A stretch of DNA of 64,000 nucleotides from an uncultured Clostridia bacterium (GTDB lineage Bacteria; Bacillota; Clostridia; Christensenellales; Borkfalkiaceae), in NCBI GenBank assembly GCA_947589385.1, contig CANPZW010000001.1:62001-126000 (forward strand), given 5' to 3'. Every line of letters starts with the position of its first letter. Position 1 is the stretch's first letter. The position numbers were made by a program, and so were the translations under genes. The notes under the pieces are model-generated. The model had not been told where the DNA came from and did not search any database. It saw only the letters and a list, made by a program, of their open reading frames with translations. Below are positions 42,634 to 51,041 of the stretch, one piece after another.

Positions 42634-43818
42634 ATGGATATTTACGGCGAACTCCGCGAGCGCGGACTTATCGCGCAGGTCACCGACGAAGAGGAGATAA
42701 AATCCCTTATAAACGGCGGCGGCGCGCGTTTTTATATAGGTTTCGACCCGACTGCCGACAGCCTGCACGTCGGTCATTTTATGGCGCTTTGCCTTATGAA
42801 AAGGCTGCAAATGGCGGGCAATAAGCCCGTAGTTCTTCTCGGCGGCGGCACGGGGCATATCGGCGACCCTTCGGGCAGGACGGATATGCGCGCCATGCTT
42901 ACCCCGGAAGCTATCGACCATAACTGCGATTGTTTCAAAAAGCAGATGGAACGCTTTATTGAATTCGGCGAGGACAAGGCAATAATAGTAAACAACGCCG
43001 ATTGGCTTTTAAAGCTGAATTACGTTGAACTTTTGCGCGAAGTCGGCGCGTGCTTTACCGTCAACAATATGCTTCGCGCCGAATGTTATAAGCAGAGAAT
43101 GGAAAAAGGGCTTTCGTTCCTCGAATTTAACTATATGATAATGCAGTCGTACGATTTCTGGTATCTTCACGAGCATTACGGCTGCAATATGCAATTCGGC
43201 GGAGACGACCAGTGGAGCAATATGCTTGCCGGAACGGAGCTTATAAGAAAAAAGACGGGCAAGGACGCCTACGCCATGACCATAACGCTTTTGTTGAACA
43301 GCGAGGGTAAGAAGATGGGCAAAACGGCGAAGGGCGCCGTCTGGCTGGACGAAAACAAAACTTCCCCCTATGATTTTTATCAGTATTGGCGCAATATCGA
43401 CGACGCCGATGTAATGAAGTGCATAAAAATGCTCACTTTTATCCCGCTTGAAGAAATACGCGAAATGGAGAAGTGGGATGAAAGCCGTATAAACGAAAAA
43501 AAGCAGATTCTCGCTTTCGAGCTTACAAAACTTGTTCACGGCGAAGAAAAAGCCGCGCTTGCCGAATCACAGGCTAAGGCGGCTTTCGGCGGTGGAGATA
43601 ACCTGCCCGAAAAATCCGTTTCGGTGGAAAACAGAACTATAATTCCCGTTTTGGTTGCGGCGGGGATATGTTCGTCCAACGGCGAAGCGCGCAGGCTTAT
43701 TCAACAGGGCGGCATTTCCATAAACGACGGAAAGGTTTCTGATTTCGACGCACCCGTAAAGAGCGGGGACGTCGTCCATAAGGGCAAAAAAGTGCATATC
43801 AAAATAATTTTATCCTGA
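42634..43818 (+). CDS. tyrS: Tyrosyl-tRNA synthetase
   Basis: 394 residues from the ATG at 42634, behind AAAGGTG; the frame is open further upstream but inside sigK. HIGH-type motif FDPTADSLHVGHF, KMSKS-type motif KKMGKTAKGAVW, and a C-terminal S4 RNA-binding domain (SSNGEARRLIQQGGISINDGKV). It charges tRNA-Tyr. A 1-base overlap links it to the YigZ gene. Confidence 0.95.
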   Translation: MDIYGELRERGLIAQVTDEEEIKSLINGGGARFYIGFDPTADSLHVGHFMALCLMKRLQMAGNKPVVLLGGGTGHIGDPSGRTDMRAMLTPEAIDHNCDCFKKQMERFIEFGEDKAIIVNNADWLLKLNYVELLREVGACFTVNNMLRAECYKQRMEKGLSFLEFNYMIMQSYDFWYLHEHYGCNMQFGGDDQWSNMLAGTELIRKKTGKDAYAMTITLLLNSEGKKMGKTAKGAVWLDENKTSPYDFYQYWRNIDDADVMKCIKMLTFIPLEEIREMEKWDESRINEKKQILAFELTKLVHGEEKAALAESQAKAAFGGGDNLPEKSVSVENRTIIPVLVAAGICSSNGEARRLIQQGGISINDGKVSDFDAPVKSGDVVHKGKKVHIKIILS

Positions 43819-44447
43819 TGCAGTCCTATCTTTCGCTTTTGGGCGAATGTGTAACCCGAAAAACAATAGAAAAATCTGTTTTTATAACTACTTCCCGCCA
43901 TGTTTCGTGCGAAGATGAGGCGCGCTCATTCATATCGGAGATTTCCGGAAAATATCCCGACGCCACCCATAATTGTTACGCCTATATCGCCGACAACCTC
44001 GGCAATTTCCTGCGTTTTTCCGACGACGGCGAACCGCAGGGCACGGCGGGCATGCCCATACTCGAAGTGCTGAAAAACAATAAGCTTTATGAAAGCGCCG
44101 TTGTCGTAACAAGATATTTCGGCGGTATTAAATTGGGCGCGGGCGGGCTTGTGCGCGCCTATTCGGGTTGCGCGGCGGAAAATTTGGCTTCCGCGGCGCG
44201 CGCGCTTTACGCAATGTGTTCGGAAGGGCTTTATATTACGGATTATTCCTGCGTGGATAACGCGCTTCGTTTTTTTTCCGAGCGGGGCGCAAACGTTATA
44301 TCAGCCGAATATGCCGACGAAGTGCGTTTCACCGCAGCGGTAAAAAAATCAGAGGAAAAAGAATTCGATTCCGCGCTTATCGACGCACTTAACGGCAGGG
44401 TAAAAATTCGGAAGATAAGGGAATACTTCTTTCCTTTCAAAGTGTGA
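43818..44447 (+). CDS. YigZ/IMPACT family protein
   Basis: 209 residues. The N-terminal IMPACT (UPF0029) domain has ATHNCYAYIADN, FSDDGEPQGTAGMPILEVL and TRYFGGIKLGAGGLVRAYSG, followed by a short C-terminal ferredoxin-like domain. Distant eukaryotic relatives modulate translation via GCN1; the bacterial role is unclear. It is coupled to tyrS (TGATG), and recX follows after 3 bases. Confidence 0.92.
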   Translation: MQSYLSLLGECVTRKTIEKSVFITTSRHVSCEDEARSFISEISGKYPDATHNCYAYIADNLGNFLRFSDDGEPQGTAGMPILEVLKNNKLYESAVVVTRYFGGIKLGAGGLVRAYSGCAAENLASAARALYAMCSEGLYITDYSCVDNALRFFSERGANVISAEYADEVRFTAAVKKSEEKEFDSALIDALNGRVKIRKIREYFFPFKV

Positions 44448-44450
44448 ATT

Positions 44451-45068
44451 ATGTCGGAAATAACTTCCATAGAGCCGCAGATAAAGGATAAAACCCGCTG
44501 CAACGTATATGTTGACGGCAAATTTTATTGCGGGATTTTGCTTGAAACAGCGGTAAAATTCGGGCTTAAAGCGGGCATGAAGGTAGATAAATCCCGTCTT
44601 GACGAAATTCAACTCGAAACGGAAAAGAGCCGTGCGCTCGATAAAGCCATGACGCACCTTTCGGCGTCGATGAAAACAACCAAACAGATGCGCGACTTCC
44701 TTGCCCGCAAGGGATATACGGAAGCGGTGCAAAGCTATGTTTTGGAAAGACTTGAATATTACAAACTTATAGACGACTATGTCTATTGTCGCGCCTATAT
44801 AGAGAGCGTGAAAGGCAAGGGCAAACGGGCTTTGGAAGCCGACCTTATAAGGCGGGGCGCGGACGGCGCGGCAATAAGCCGCGCGCTCGGCGAAACCGAA
44901 GAGGACGAAAGCGAAGCTTTTGCCGTGCTTGCAAAGTATCTGCGCGGCAAGCCAAACGACAGACAGACGTTGTACAAGGGTTTTAAATATCTTCTTTCTA
45001 AGGGTTACGGGGCGGAAACGGCTAAGTCTGCGCTTTTAAAATTCGGAGAGAGCGATGAAGATTATTGA
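44451..45068 (+). CDS. recX: RecX family recombination regulator
   Basis: 205 residues of three-helix repeats: ALDKAMTHLSASMKTTKQMR, FLARKGYTEAVQSYVLERLEYYKLIDD, GKGKRALEADLIRRGADGAA and a C-terminal YKGFKYLLSKGYG. RecX binds RecA filaments and limits their extension. recA is not in the window. The end overlaps birA by 14 bases. Confidence 0.88.
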   Translation: MSEITSIEPQIKDKTRCNVYVDGKFYCGILLETAVKFGLKAGMKVDKSRLDEIQLETEKSRALDKAMTHLSASMKTTKQMRDFLARKGYTEAVQSYVLERLEYYKLIDDYVYCRAYIESVKGKGKRALEADLIRRGADGAAISRALGETEEDESEAFAVLAKYLRGKPNDRQTLYKGFKYLLSKGYGAETAKSALLKFGESDEDY

Positions 45069-45750
45069 ACTCGACGAGGTGGATTCCACAAACGAGTACT
45101 GCAAACGGCTGGAAACGGACGAGGACGTAGCCGTCATAGCCAAACGCCAGATATCGGGCAAGGGAACAAAGGGCAGGGTTTTCATTTCGGAAAGCGGCGG
45201 CGTATATCTGTCCGTTATGCGTTTTTATAAGGATTTTATTTGCCGCGACGCCTTTAAAATAATGGTAAATTCCTGCGTTGCGGTATGCAAAACTTTGGAA
45301 GCTTACTCCGTTAAACCGAATATCCGCTGGGCTAACGACGTGCTTGTCGGCGGCAAAAAAATAAGCGGCACTCTCATCGAAAACAGCTTCGGAAAGGGCG
45401 GCGCGCGCTCTATCGTCGGCATAGGGCTTAACGTAAATAACCCAATTCCCGACGAACTTAAAGATACAGCCACAAGCCTGTCGCTCCATACGCTTAAAAA
45501 AATTTCCGCGGCGGAGGTCGGGTCTGAACTTATCCGAAATCTCGGCAAGGAATATTCCGTATCGGAATATAAAAGCTATATTGACTTTTTCGGGGAGAAG
45601 ATAATTTTAATCACTCCGCAAGGGCAAAGGGAAGCTATCGCGTTAGACGTAACGGACGACGGGCTTTTGAAGGTCAGGGAAGATGACGGCGGCAAAAGTT
45701 TGATTAGCGCGGCGGAGGTAAGTTTAAGAAACCGATGGAAAGAGTATTGA
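45055..45750 (+). CDS. birA: Biotin--[acetyl-CoA-carboxylase] ligase
   Basis: 231 residues, a group I ligase with no N-terminal DNA-binding domain. DEVDSTNEYCKRL, the biotinyl-AMP loop KRQISGKGTKGRVF, and IRWANDVLVGGKKISGTLIE are diagnostic. It attaches biotin to acyl carrier domains of carboxylases. It overlaps both recX and nnr, which points to one translationally coupled run. Confidence 0.94.
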   Translation: MKIIELDEVDSTNEYCKRLETDEDVAVIAKRQISGKGTKGRVFISESGGVYLSVMRFYKDFICRDAFKIMVNSCVAVCKTLEAYSVKPNIRWANDVLVGGKKISGTLIENSFGKGGARSIVGIGLNVNNPIPDELKDTATSLSLHTLKKISAAEVGSELIRNLGKEYSVSEYKSYIDFFGEKIILITPQGQREAIALDVTDDGLLKVREDDGGKSLISAAEVSLRNRWKEY

Positions 45751-47165
45751 CCAACGCCGAAATGCGGGAAGCGGACAGCTTTACAATAGAAAAACTAAAC
45801 GTTCCGTCGCGGGATTTAATGCGCCGCGCGGGGATTGCAATAGCCGACGAAGCCGCAAAATACGGTTCGGGCAAAAAAATAATTGTTGTTTGCGGCACGG
45901 GCAACAACGGCGGGGACGGATACGTCTGCGCGGAAGAACTTAATCGGCGCGGCTTCGAAGTTTCGGTGTATGCCGTCGGGGGCGCGCTTTCAGCAGACTG
46001 TCTGCGCGAAAAGTCTTGTTATACGGGCGGATATTGTACCGACTTAAAGGGCGAAATTATCGTTGATTGCCTTTTCGGGACGGGGCTTAACCGTCCTTTG
46101 GAGGGAAAGTATTCGGATATAGTAAACGAAATAAACTCCTCGGGCGCTTTCGTAATCTCCGCGGATATTCCAAGCGGACTTAACGGCGACAACGGGCTTG
46201 CTATGGGCGCGGCGGTCAAAGCCGATGTTACCGTCGCGATAGCCGAATACAAAGTTGGGCATTTTTTGAACGACGGGGCGGATTTGTGCGGTAAAATTGT
46301 TAAAGCCGACATAGGCATAACCTGTATGAGAAGCGGCTATGCGGAAATTTTAAGCGACGCTGACGTAAAGGCTTTTTATCCCCGGCGCAAGAGGAATACG
46401 CATAAGGGAACTTACGGCACGGCGCAGCTTATCGTCGGCTCGGATAAATATTTGGGCGCGGCGGCGCTCGCCGCGGAAGCGGCTTTGAAGTCGGGTTGCG
46501 GATATGTGAAAGTATGCACAAGCGAAAAAGTCAAACTTGCGCTGGCGGCGAAACTTCCGCAGGTAATTTTTTCGGACGAAATAGATTATTCCGCGCAGGC
46601 AATCGCGATAGGTTGCGGTTGCGGCGTTACAAAAGAACTTTTCGCATATCTTTCCGAAATTTTAAAGAAATATACGGGAACTCTTTTCATAGACGCGGAC
46701 GGATTGAACGCGCTTTCGAAATTCGGATGCGGGCTTCTTTCGGAAAAGAAGTGCCGTGTAACGGTAACTCCGCACATCGGGGAATTTTCACGCCTGACGG
46801 GTCTGGCAACGGCGGAAATTCTCTCCGACCCCGTAAAATCGGCAAAATATTTCGCCTTGAAGTACGGCGTTACCGTTCTTTTGAAAAGCGCGGCAAGCGT
46901 GCTTACGGACGGTTTTAAGACGATAATTCTCAACCGCGGAAATTCCGCGCTTGCAAAGGCGGGCAGCGGCGATATGCTTACGGGTTTTGCCTGCGGCACG
47001 GCGGCGCGCGGAATTGACGGGTTTTTCGCGGCGGCAGCGGCTTCTTATACTTTGGGGCTTTCCGCGGAGATTTGCGCGGAAGAAAAAACGGAATACTGCG
47101 TAACGGCAAAAGATTTGATAAAAAATCTGCACAGAGCCGTGAGACGTTTGACACAGGGCAAGTAA
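45735..47165 (+). CDS. nnr: Bifunctional NAD(P)H-hydrate epimerase / dehydratase
   Basis: 476 residues. The N-terminal YjeF epimerase domain (VVCGTGNNGGDGYVCAEEL; DCLFGTGLNRPLEGKY) is followed by the ADP-dependent dehydratase (RNTHKGTYGTAQLIVGS, TVTPHIGEFSRLTG, KAGSGDMLTGFACG). It repairs hydrated NAD(P)H. A promoter for the next transcript lies inside its last 20 bases. Confidence 0.95.
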   Translation: MERVLTNAEMREADSFTIEKLNVPSRDLMRRAGIAIADEAAKYGSGKKIIVVCGTGNNGGDGYVCAEELNRRGFEVSVYAVGGALSADCLREKSCYTGGYCTDLKGEIIVDCLFGTGLNRPLEGKYSDIVNEINSSGAFVISADIPSGLNGDNGLAMGAAVKADVTVAIAEYKVGHFLNDGADLCGKIVKADIGITCMRSGYAEILSDADVKAFYPRRKRNTHKGTYGTAQLIVGSDKYLGAAALAAEAALKSGCGYVKVCTSEKVKLALAAKLPQVIFSDEIDYSAQAIAIGCGCGVTKELFAYLSEILKKYTGTLFIDADGLNALSKFGCGLLSEKKCRVTVTPHIGEFSRLTGLATAEILSDPVKSAKYFALKYGVTVLLKSAASVLTDGFKTIILNRGNSALAKAGSGDMLTGFACGTAARGIDGFFAAAAASYTLGLSAEICAEEKTEYCVTAKDLIKNLHRAVRRLTQGK

Positions 47166-47176
47166 TTTGCTATATT
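47148..47176 (+). promoter_or_regulatory. Promoter for the manganese-riboswitch transcript
   Basis: TTGACA at 47148, 17-base spacer, TATATT at 47171. The -35 lies within the nnr coding end; start near 47183. Confidence 0.82.
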
Positions 47177-47185
47177 TAATGCGTT

Positions 47186-47275
47186 GAAGGGGAGTAGTTA
47201 CAAGAGCGGCTACGACATAACCGGCGCAAAGCCCGGAGCCGCACCCGTAAATTATCCCGCGGGAACAAGACCTTC
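47186..47275 (+). ncRNA. yybP-ykoY manganese riboswitch
   Basis: The conserved 5' strand AAGGGGAGTAG (47188) and 3' strand ACAAGACCTT (47265) bracket two hairpin arms, one with ACCGGCGCAAAGCCCGGAG, the other with CCCGCGGG. AAGG and CCTT form the base of P1. The 3' strand is also the 5' arm of the following terminator, so Mn-stabilised P1 would prevent termination and turn the exporter on. Confidence 0.9.
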
Positions 47276-47318
47276 GACTTAAATTTTGCGATTTAAGTCG
47301 AAGGTCTTGTTTTTATCT
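47266..47318 (+). terminator. Mn-riboswitch-controlled terminator
   Basis: AAGACCTTCGACTTAAAT pairs with ATTTAAGTCGAAGGTCTT (18 bp, loop TTTGCG) followed by GTTTTTAT. Its first arm overlaps the riboswitch P1 strand. Confidence 0.92.
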
Positions 47319-47332
47319 TAAAGAGGTAAAAA

Positions 47333-48538
47333 ATGGATTTTAAAGTAATTTTGCCGAACGCGGGAGCGTGTTGGGCGGTAAACCTGATATTGCTTTTGTC
47401 TGGTTTCGTACTTTTGGTTAAGGGCGCGGACTTTTTTGTGGACGGCGCGGCGGGAATCGCAAAAAAGCTGAATATCTCCACTTTCATAATAGGCGTCACG
47501 GTAGTGGCGGTGGGCACGTCAATTCCCGAACTTGCCGTGACGGTAGTTGACGCTGTCAAACCCGAAGGCGGCGCGGTAATTATAGGAAATATCATCGGCA
47601 GCAACGCGCTGAATATCCTTTTGATACTCGGCGTTTCCGCGCTTATCTGCAATCTTCCGTCCGAAAAATCCACCCGAACGGTAGATATGCCCTTTCTGAT
47701 AATCGTTTCCGTACTGTTTTTGATTTTGGGCGTTTTCGTAGGTAATTACCGTACGGGTCGCACGCCCGACGGCAGATTTTTCTTCGACGGCACTATGACC
47801 TGGTATTGCGGGCTTATACTTTTGGTGCTGTATGCGCTTTTTACCGCCTACAATATCGTTTTGGCGAAAAAGCAGTCCAAAGCCCGCCTTGAACAGGCTG
47901 CGGCAATATCGGTATCGTCCGACCTCGGGGTCGCCGCCGCCGACTCTGCGGACTTGAAATGGTATAAAAAAATCGGACCTTGGTATGAAAAAATGAAATC
48001 CCGCACATGGTTTTTGATAGCAATATCGGCAGCGGGACTTGCTACGGTGGTGCTGGGGGCGCAACTCGTCGTGGATAGCGCTACGGTTATTGCCGAAAAT
48101 CTTATAGGGATTCCGACGGAAATAGTTGCCATGACGGTCGTTGCCTTCGGAACCTCCCTGCCCGAGCTGATAACATCCGTTTCGGCGGCGAGAAAGGGGG
48201 ATGTCGGCATTGCCACGGGCAATATAATCGGCAGTAATATAGCAAACCTTCTTTTGATAGGCGGTATAGGCGCACTCTGCACGGGTTCGCGCGGGATTCC
48301 TTTCACTATGGAAGGATTGGTTGGCGGTATGGTTTCCGTTTATGCCGCCCTTCTCATTTTCGGTTTTTCCGTTGGCAGTCGGGAAAAAAGCCTCGGCAAG
48401 GCGGCGGGCGTCGTCATGCTCCTTTCATTTGCGGCATATTACGCGTTTGTATTTTTAAATCAATACGTTTTCTATTGGTATCTGCCGTCCGAAATAAGTT
48501 CGGCTGTTGAGTATTTTACAAAGTTCGTCTGCGTATAA
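47333..48538 (+). CDS. CaCA-family cation antiporter (YrbG-like), Mn-riboswitch controlled
   Basis: 401 residues with two inverted halves carrying the alpha repeats GTSIPELAVTVVDAVKPEGG...GNIIGSNALN and GTSLPELITSVSAARKGDVG...GNIIGSNIAN. The central loop of about 70 residues is cytoplasmic. The family exchanges Ca2+ (or K+) for Na+ or H+. Its location behind an Mn2+-sensing riboswitch suggests export of manganese. In the first repeat, VVDAVKPEGG replaces the more usual SIVAARRGE, which may bear on ion choice. Confidence 0.92.
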   Translation: MDFKVILPNAGACWAVNLILLLSGFVLLVKGADFFVDGAAGIAKKLNISTFIIGVTVVAVGTSIPELAVTVVDAVKPEGGAVIIGNIIGSNALNILLILGVSALICNLPSEKSTRTVDMPFLIIVSVLFLILGVFVGNYRTGRTPDGRFFFDGTMTWYCGLILLVLYALFTAYNIVLAKKQSKARLEQAAAISVSSDLGVAAADSADLKWYKKIGPWYEKMKSRTWFLIAISAAGLATVVLGAQLVVDSATVIAENLIGIPTEIVAMTVVAFGTSLPELITSVSAARKGDVGIATGNIIGSNIANLLLIGGIGALCTGSRGIPFTMEGLVGGMVSVYAALLIFGFSVGSREKSLGKAAGVVMLLSFAAYYAFVFLNQYVFYWYLPSEISSAVEYFTKFVCV

Positions 48539-48614
48539 AACGCCGCCGTTCGGTCAACAATATTTGTAAGGCAGTACATATAATAAAATATACCCTGCCG
48601 ACAAAGAGGTTGAT

Positions 48615-48962
48615 ATGACTATTAAGCGCGGAGAACTCTACTATGCCGACTTATCGCCGGTTGTAGGCAGCGAGCAGGGCGGGGTACGCCCCGTACTCGT
48701 GGTGCAGAACGACGTGGGCAATAAATATTCCCCCACGGTCATAGCGGCGGCGGTAACAAGCAAGATAAACAAGGCGAAGCTTCCTACCCATATAGAACTT
48801 CCTTCGTCCGCATACGGACTTCAAAAGGACAGCGTAATTCTTCTCGAACAGATAAGGACGCTCGACAAGCGCAGGCTTAAAGAGAGGATAGGCGAGCTTC
48901 CGCTTTCAACGATGAACAGGGTTGACAGAGCAATTCTGATAAGCCTCGGATTCGAAAAATAA
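48615..48962 (+). CDS. mazF: MazF/PemK-family endoribonuclease toxin (EndoA-like), no adjacent antitoxin
   Basis: 115 residues with [29 protein letters not shown], the active-site Thr in [33 protein letters not shown]. This is closest to the chromosomal EndoA/NdoA type that cuts UAC-like sites in mRNA. The usual mazE/ndoAI gene should sit directly upstream, but the 76 bases after the antiporter gene hold no frame for one. A perfect hairpin terminator follows. Confidence 0.9.
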   Translation: MTIKRGELYYADLSPVVGSEQGGVRPVLVVQNDVGNKYSPTVIAAAVTSKINKAKLPTHIELPSSAYGLQKDSVILLEQIRTLDKRRLKERIGELPLSTMNRVDRAILISLGFEK

Positions 48963-48965
48963 ACC

Positions 48966-49002
48966 GTGCGGCGCGCAAAATTTTGCGCGCCGCACTCTTT
49001 TC
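48966..49002 (+). terminator. Terminator of mazF
   Basis: GTGCGGCGCGCAAAA and TTTTGCGCGCCGCAC form a perfect 15-bp palindrome, followed by TCTTTT. Confidence 0.88.
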
Positions 49003-49031
49003 GGTATTTTATCGTAAAGCCCCAAAGATTA

Positions 49032-49060
49032 TTGACAAAACCGACCTTTTAATATATCAT
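49032..49060 (+). promoter_or_regulatory. Promoter for lspA, giving an apparently leaderless start
   Basis: TTGACA at 49032, 17-base spacer, TATCAT at 49055. Only 6 bases separate the -10 from the ATG at 49067, and no Shine-Dalgarno exists. Confidence 0.75.
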
Positions 49061-49066
49061 ATTTCT

Positions 49067-49750
49067 ATGCTTAAACCGAAATATAAACCGAATTTCAGCG
49101 TTAAGGCTGCGATTTTGTTGGCGGTATGCGCAGTCCTTGTCGCCGCGGATTTACTTACAAAGCATTTCGAAGAGGCGGACGGCTGGTTCCTCGTGATAAT
49201 ACCCGGCTGGATACAGCTTGTGGGCGGAGTGCGCAACCAGGGCTGTGCGTTCAGCTTTTTAAACGACAAACCGGAAATCGGTCAACCTGTTTTAATTACC
49301 CTGACCTGCCTTATGCTGGTTTTTCTCGTCCTGCTGTTTCTTTTTTTGCAGGATAAAAATATAGTACTCAAAATCGCCGTTTCGGTGGTTATCGCGGGGG
49401 CTGTGGGCAATCTTGTCGATAGGTTCATGCTCCGCGAGGTGCGCGACTTTATAGGACTTAATATGCTTTTCAACGGTAATCTTGTGTATTGCAACCTTGC
49501 CGACTTTTACATAGTTATAGGGGCGGTTCTGGCAGTCATAGATTTGCTGTTTCTCAACGAATGGGCGGTATTTCCGCTTACCAGTCGCGCCAAGGAAGCG
49601 CAGGCGAAACGCCGCGAAGCGGATTTAGCCGAAGGAACAAAAACGGACGGAACGCCAAAAGAAACAACCGAGGTTACGCCGGAAGAAAAAACGGAACAAC
49701 AGGAAGAAACCGTAGCGGAAGAGACGGAAAAGAGCGATGGAAACGTTTGA
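49067..49750 (+). CDS. lspA: Lipoprotein signal peptidase (signal peptidase II)
   Basis: 227 residues from the ATG at 49067, the only plausible start, as the upstream frame runs into the mazF terminator. Four transmembrane helices carry the two catalytic aspartates, in GNLVDRFML and NLADFYIV. An unusual acidic, low-complexity cytoplasmic tail of about 50 residues follows. It would process the lipoproteins of the cobalamin operon among others. It overlaps the pseudouridine synthase gene by 14 bases. Confidence 0.93.
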   Translation: MLKPKYKPNFSVKAAILLAVCAVLVAADLLTKHFEEADGWFLVIIPGWIQLVGGVRNQGCAFSFLNDKPEIGQPVLITLTCLMLVFLVLLFLFLQDKNIVLKIAVSVVIAGAVGNLVDRFMLREVRDFIGLNMLFNGNLVYCNLADFYIVIGAVLAVIDLLFLNEWAVFPLTSRAKEAQAKRREADLAEGTKTDGTPKETTEVTPEEKTEQQEETVAEETEKSDGNV

Positions 49751-50651
49751 GTTTGTTGCGCGCGGCGGCTATGACCGCGCCGACGTTTTTATCTGCGAAA
49801 ATCTTGCGGGGCAAACCCGTTCGGCGGTAAAAAAGCTTTTCGTGAGCGGTTACGTCTTAATAAATGGCAAGACCGCCAAGCCTTCGCAGACGGTGCAAGC
49901 GGGCGACTATGCGCGCGTAACTCTGCCGGACGCTGTGGAATACCGCGCCAAGCCCGAGGATATAAATATAGAAATAGTCTATGAGGACGGGGATATCGCC
50001 GTCGTGAACAAGCCGCAGGGCATGACTGTACACGCTGGCAACGGCAACCTCGAAGGCACGCTTGTAAACGCGCTTTTATACAGGCTTGACAGTTTAAGCG
50101 GAATAAACGGCGTTCTCCGCCCGGGAATCGTGCACAGGATAGACAAGGATACTTCGGGGCTTCTCGTAGTCGCTAAAAACAACGCGGCGCATTTAAGTCT
50201 TTCAAAACAAATAGAGGAAAAGACCTGCCGCAGAACATATCTTGCGCTGTTGGAGGGAATAGTTAAGCCCGATAGCGGCACTATTACTACCTATATAGGC
50301 AGAGACCCGCGCGACAGGGTTAAAATGGCTATCGTAGAGCCTTCCAAGGGCAAAATCGCAATAACCGACTATACAGTGTTAAAGCGTTTTGTGCAGGGCT
50401 TTACGCTGTGCCGTTTCGATTTGCATACGGGGCGTACCCATCAGATACGCGTTCACGCCCGCCATATGGGGCATCCCGTGGTCGGCGATTCGGTTTACGG
50501 TATTAAAAAGCAAAAATTCAATTTGAACGGACAGCTTCTGCACGCCTGGCGGCTTACGCTTACTCATCCGCGCACGGGCGAGGAAATGAACTTTGAAGCG
50601 CCGTTGCCCGATTATTTTACTGCGGTGCTTTCAAAGCTGGACGAAATATAA
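49737..50651 (+). CDS. RluA/RluD-family pseudouridine synthase
   Basis: 304 residues: N-terminal S4 domain (TRSAVKKLFVSGYVLINGKTA), then the catalytic domain with VNKPQGMTVHAGNGN and the active-site Asp in GIVHRIDKDTSGLLVVAKN. HTGRTHQIRVHARHMGHPVVGD closes the core. It modifies uridines in large-subunit rRNA; the RluD assignment is by family, and the exact site is not predictable. Paired with lspA, as in many Firmicutes (ylyA/ylyB region). Confidence 0.92.
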   Translation: METFEFVARGGYDRADVFICENLAGQTRSAVKKLFVSGYVLINGKTAKPSQTVQAGDYARVTLPDAVEYRAKPEDINIEIVYEDGDIAVVNKPQGMTVHAGNGNLEGTLVNALLYRLDSLSGINGVLRPGIVHRIDKDTSGLLVVAKNNAAHLSLSKQIEEKTCRRTYLALLEGIVKPDSGTITTYIGRDPRDRVKMAIVEPSKGKIAITDYTVLKRFVQGFTLCRFDLHTGRTHQIRVHARHMGHPVVGDSVYGIKKQKFNLNGQLLHAWRLTLTHPRTGEEMNFEAPLPDYFTAVLSKLDEI

Positions 50652-50684
50652 TTACGGCTCAACCCGCAAAATAAAAGGTGATTT

Positions 50685-51029
50685 ATGAAAAAGAAGAAAA
50701 AGGAAGAGGCAGGGGAAGAGAAGAACGCGCCTAAGAAAATTTCAAAGAGTTCATTATCCAAATTTTGCGCTTTCTGGGGAGTAACTTTTGCGGCTTTGCT
50801 GTTTCTTGTAAACGGCATATTGCAGCTTTTGAAAGAACGCTTCGGCGTCAATCCCAACGGGATAGAAAAGTGGATTGTCGGAATCGACTTTGTCTCCAAG
50901 CTTGCGCTGCTTATAGCGGTGGGCGTTCCCGCTTTGGGCTACGTCAACGATAAAAAAATCGGCTGGAAAATCGTTTACATACTTTCCATAACTTTTTACG
51001 CTTGTTTTTGCGTTTACAGATTATTTTGA
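50685..51029 (+). CDS. Small three-helix membrane protein, unknown function
   Basis: 114 residues: a lysine/glutamate-rich N-terminus (about 30 residues) and three hydrophobic helices (FWGVTFAALLFLVNGILQLL; KLALLIAVGVPALGYV; IVYILSITFYACFCVYRLF). A ribosome site AAAGGTG is present. It sits between the pseudouridine synthase and der and may be co-transcribed. Not recognised. Confidence 0.72.
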   Translation: MKKKKKEEAGEEKNAPKKISKSSLSKFCAFWGVTFAALLFLVNGILQLLKERFGVNPNGIEKWIVGIDFVSKLALLIAVGVPALGYVNDKKIGWKIVYILSITFYACFCVYRLF

Positions 51030-51041
51030 TAAGAGATTATT

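Noticed and set aside
42580..42634. T-box regulation of tyrS
   Set aside because: The promoter lies 25 bases from the start codon, leaving no room for a T-box leader.
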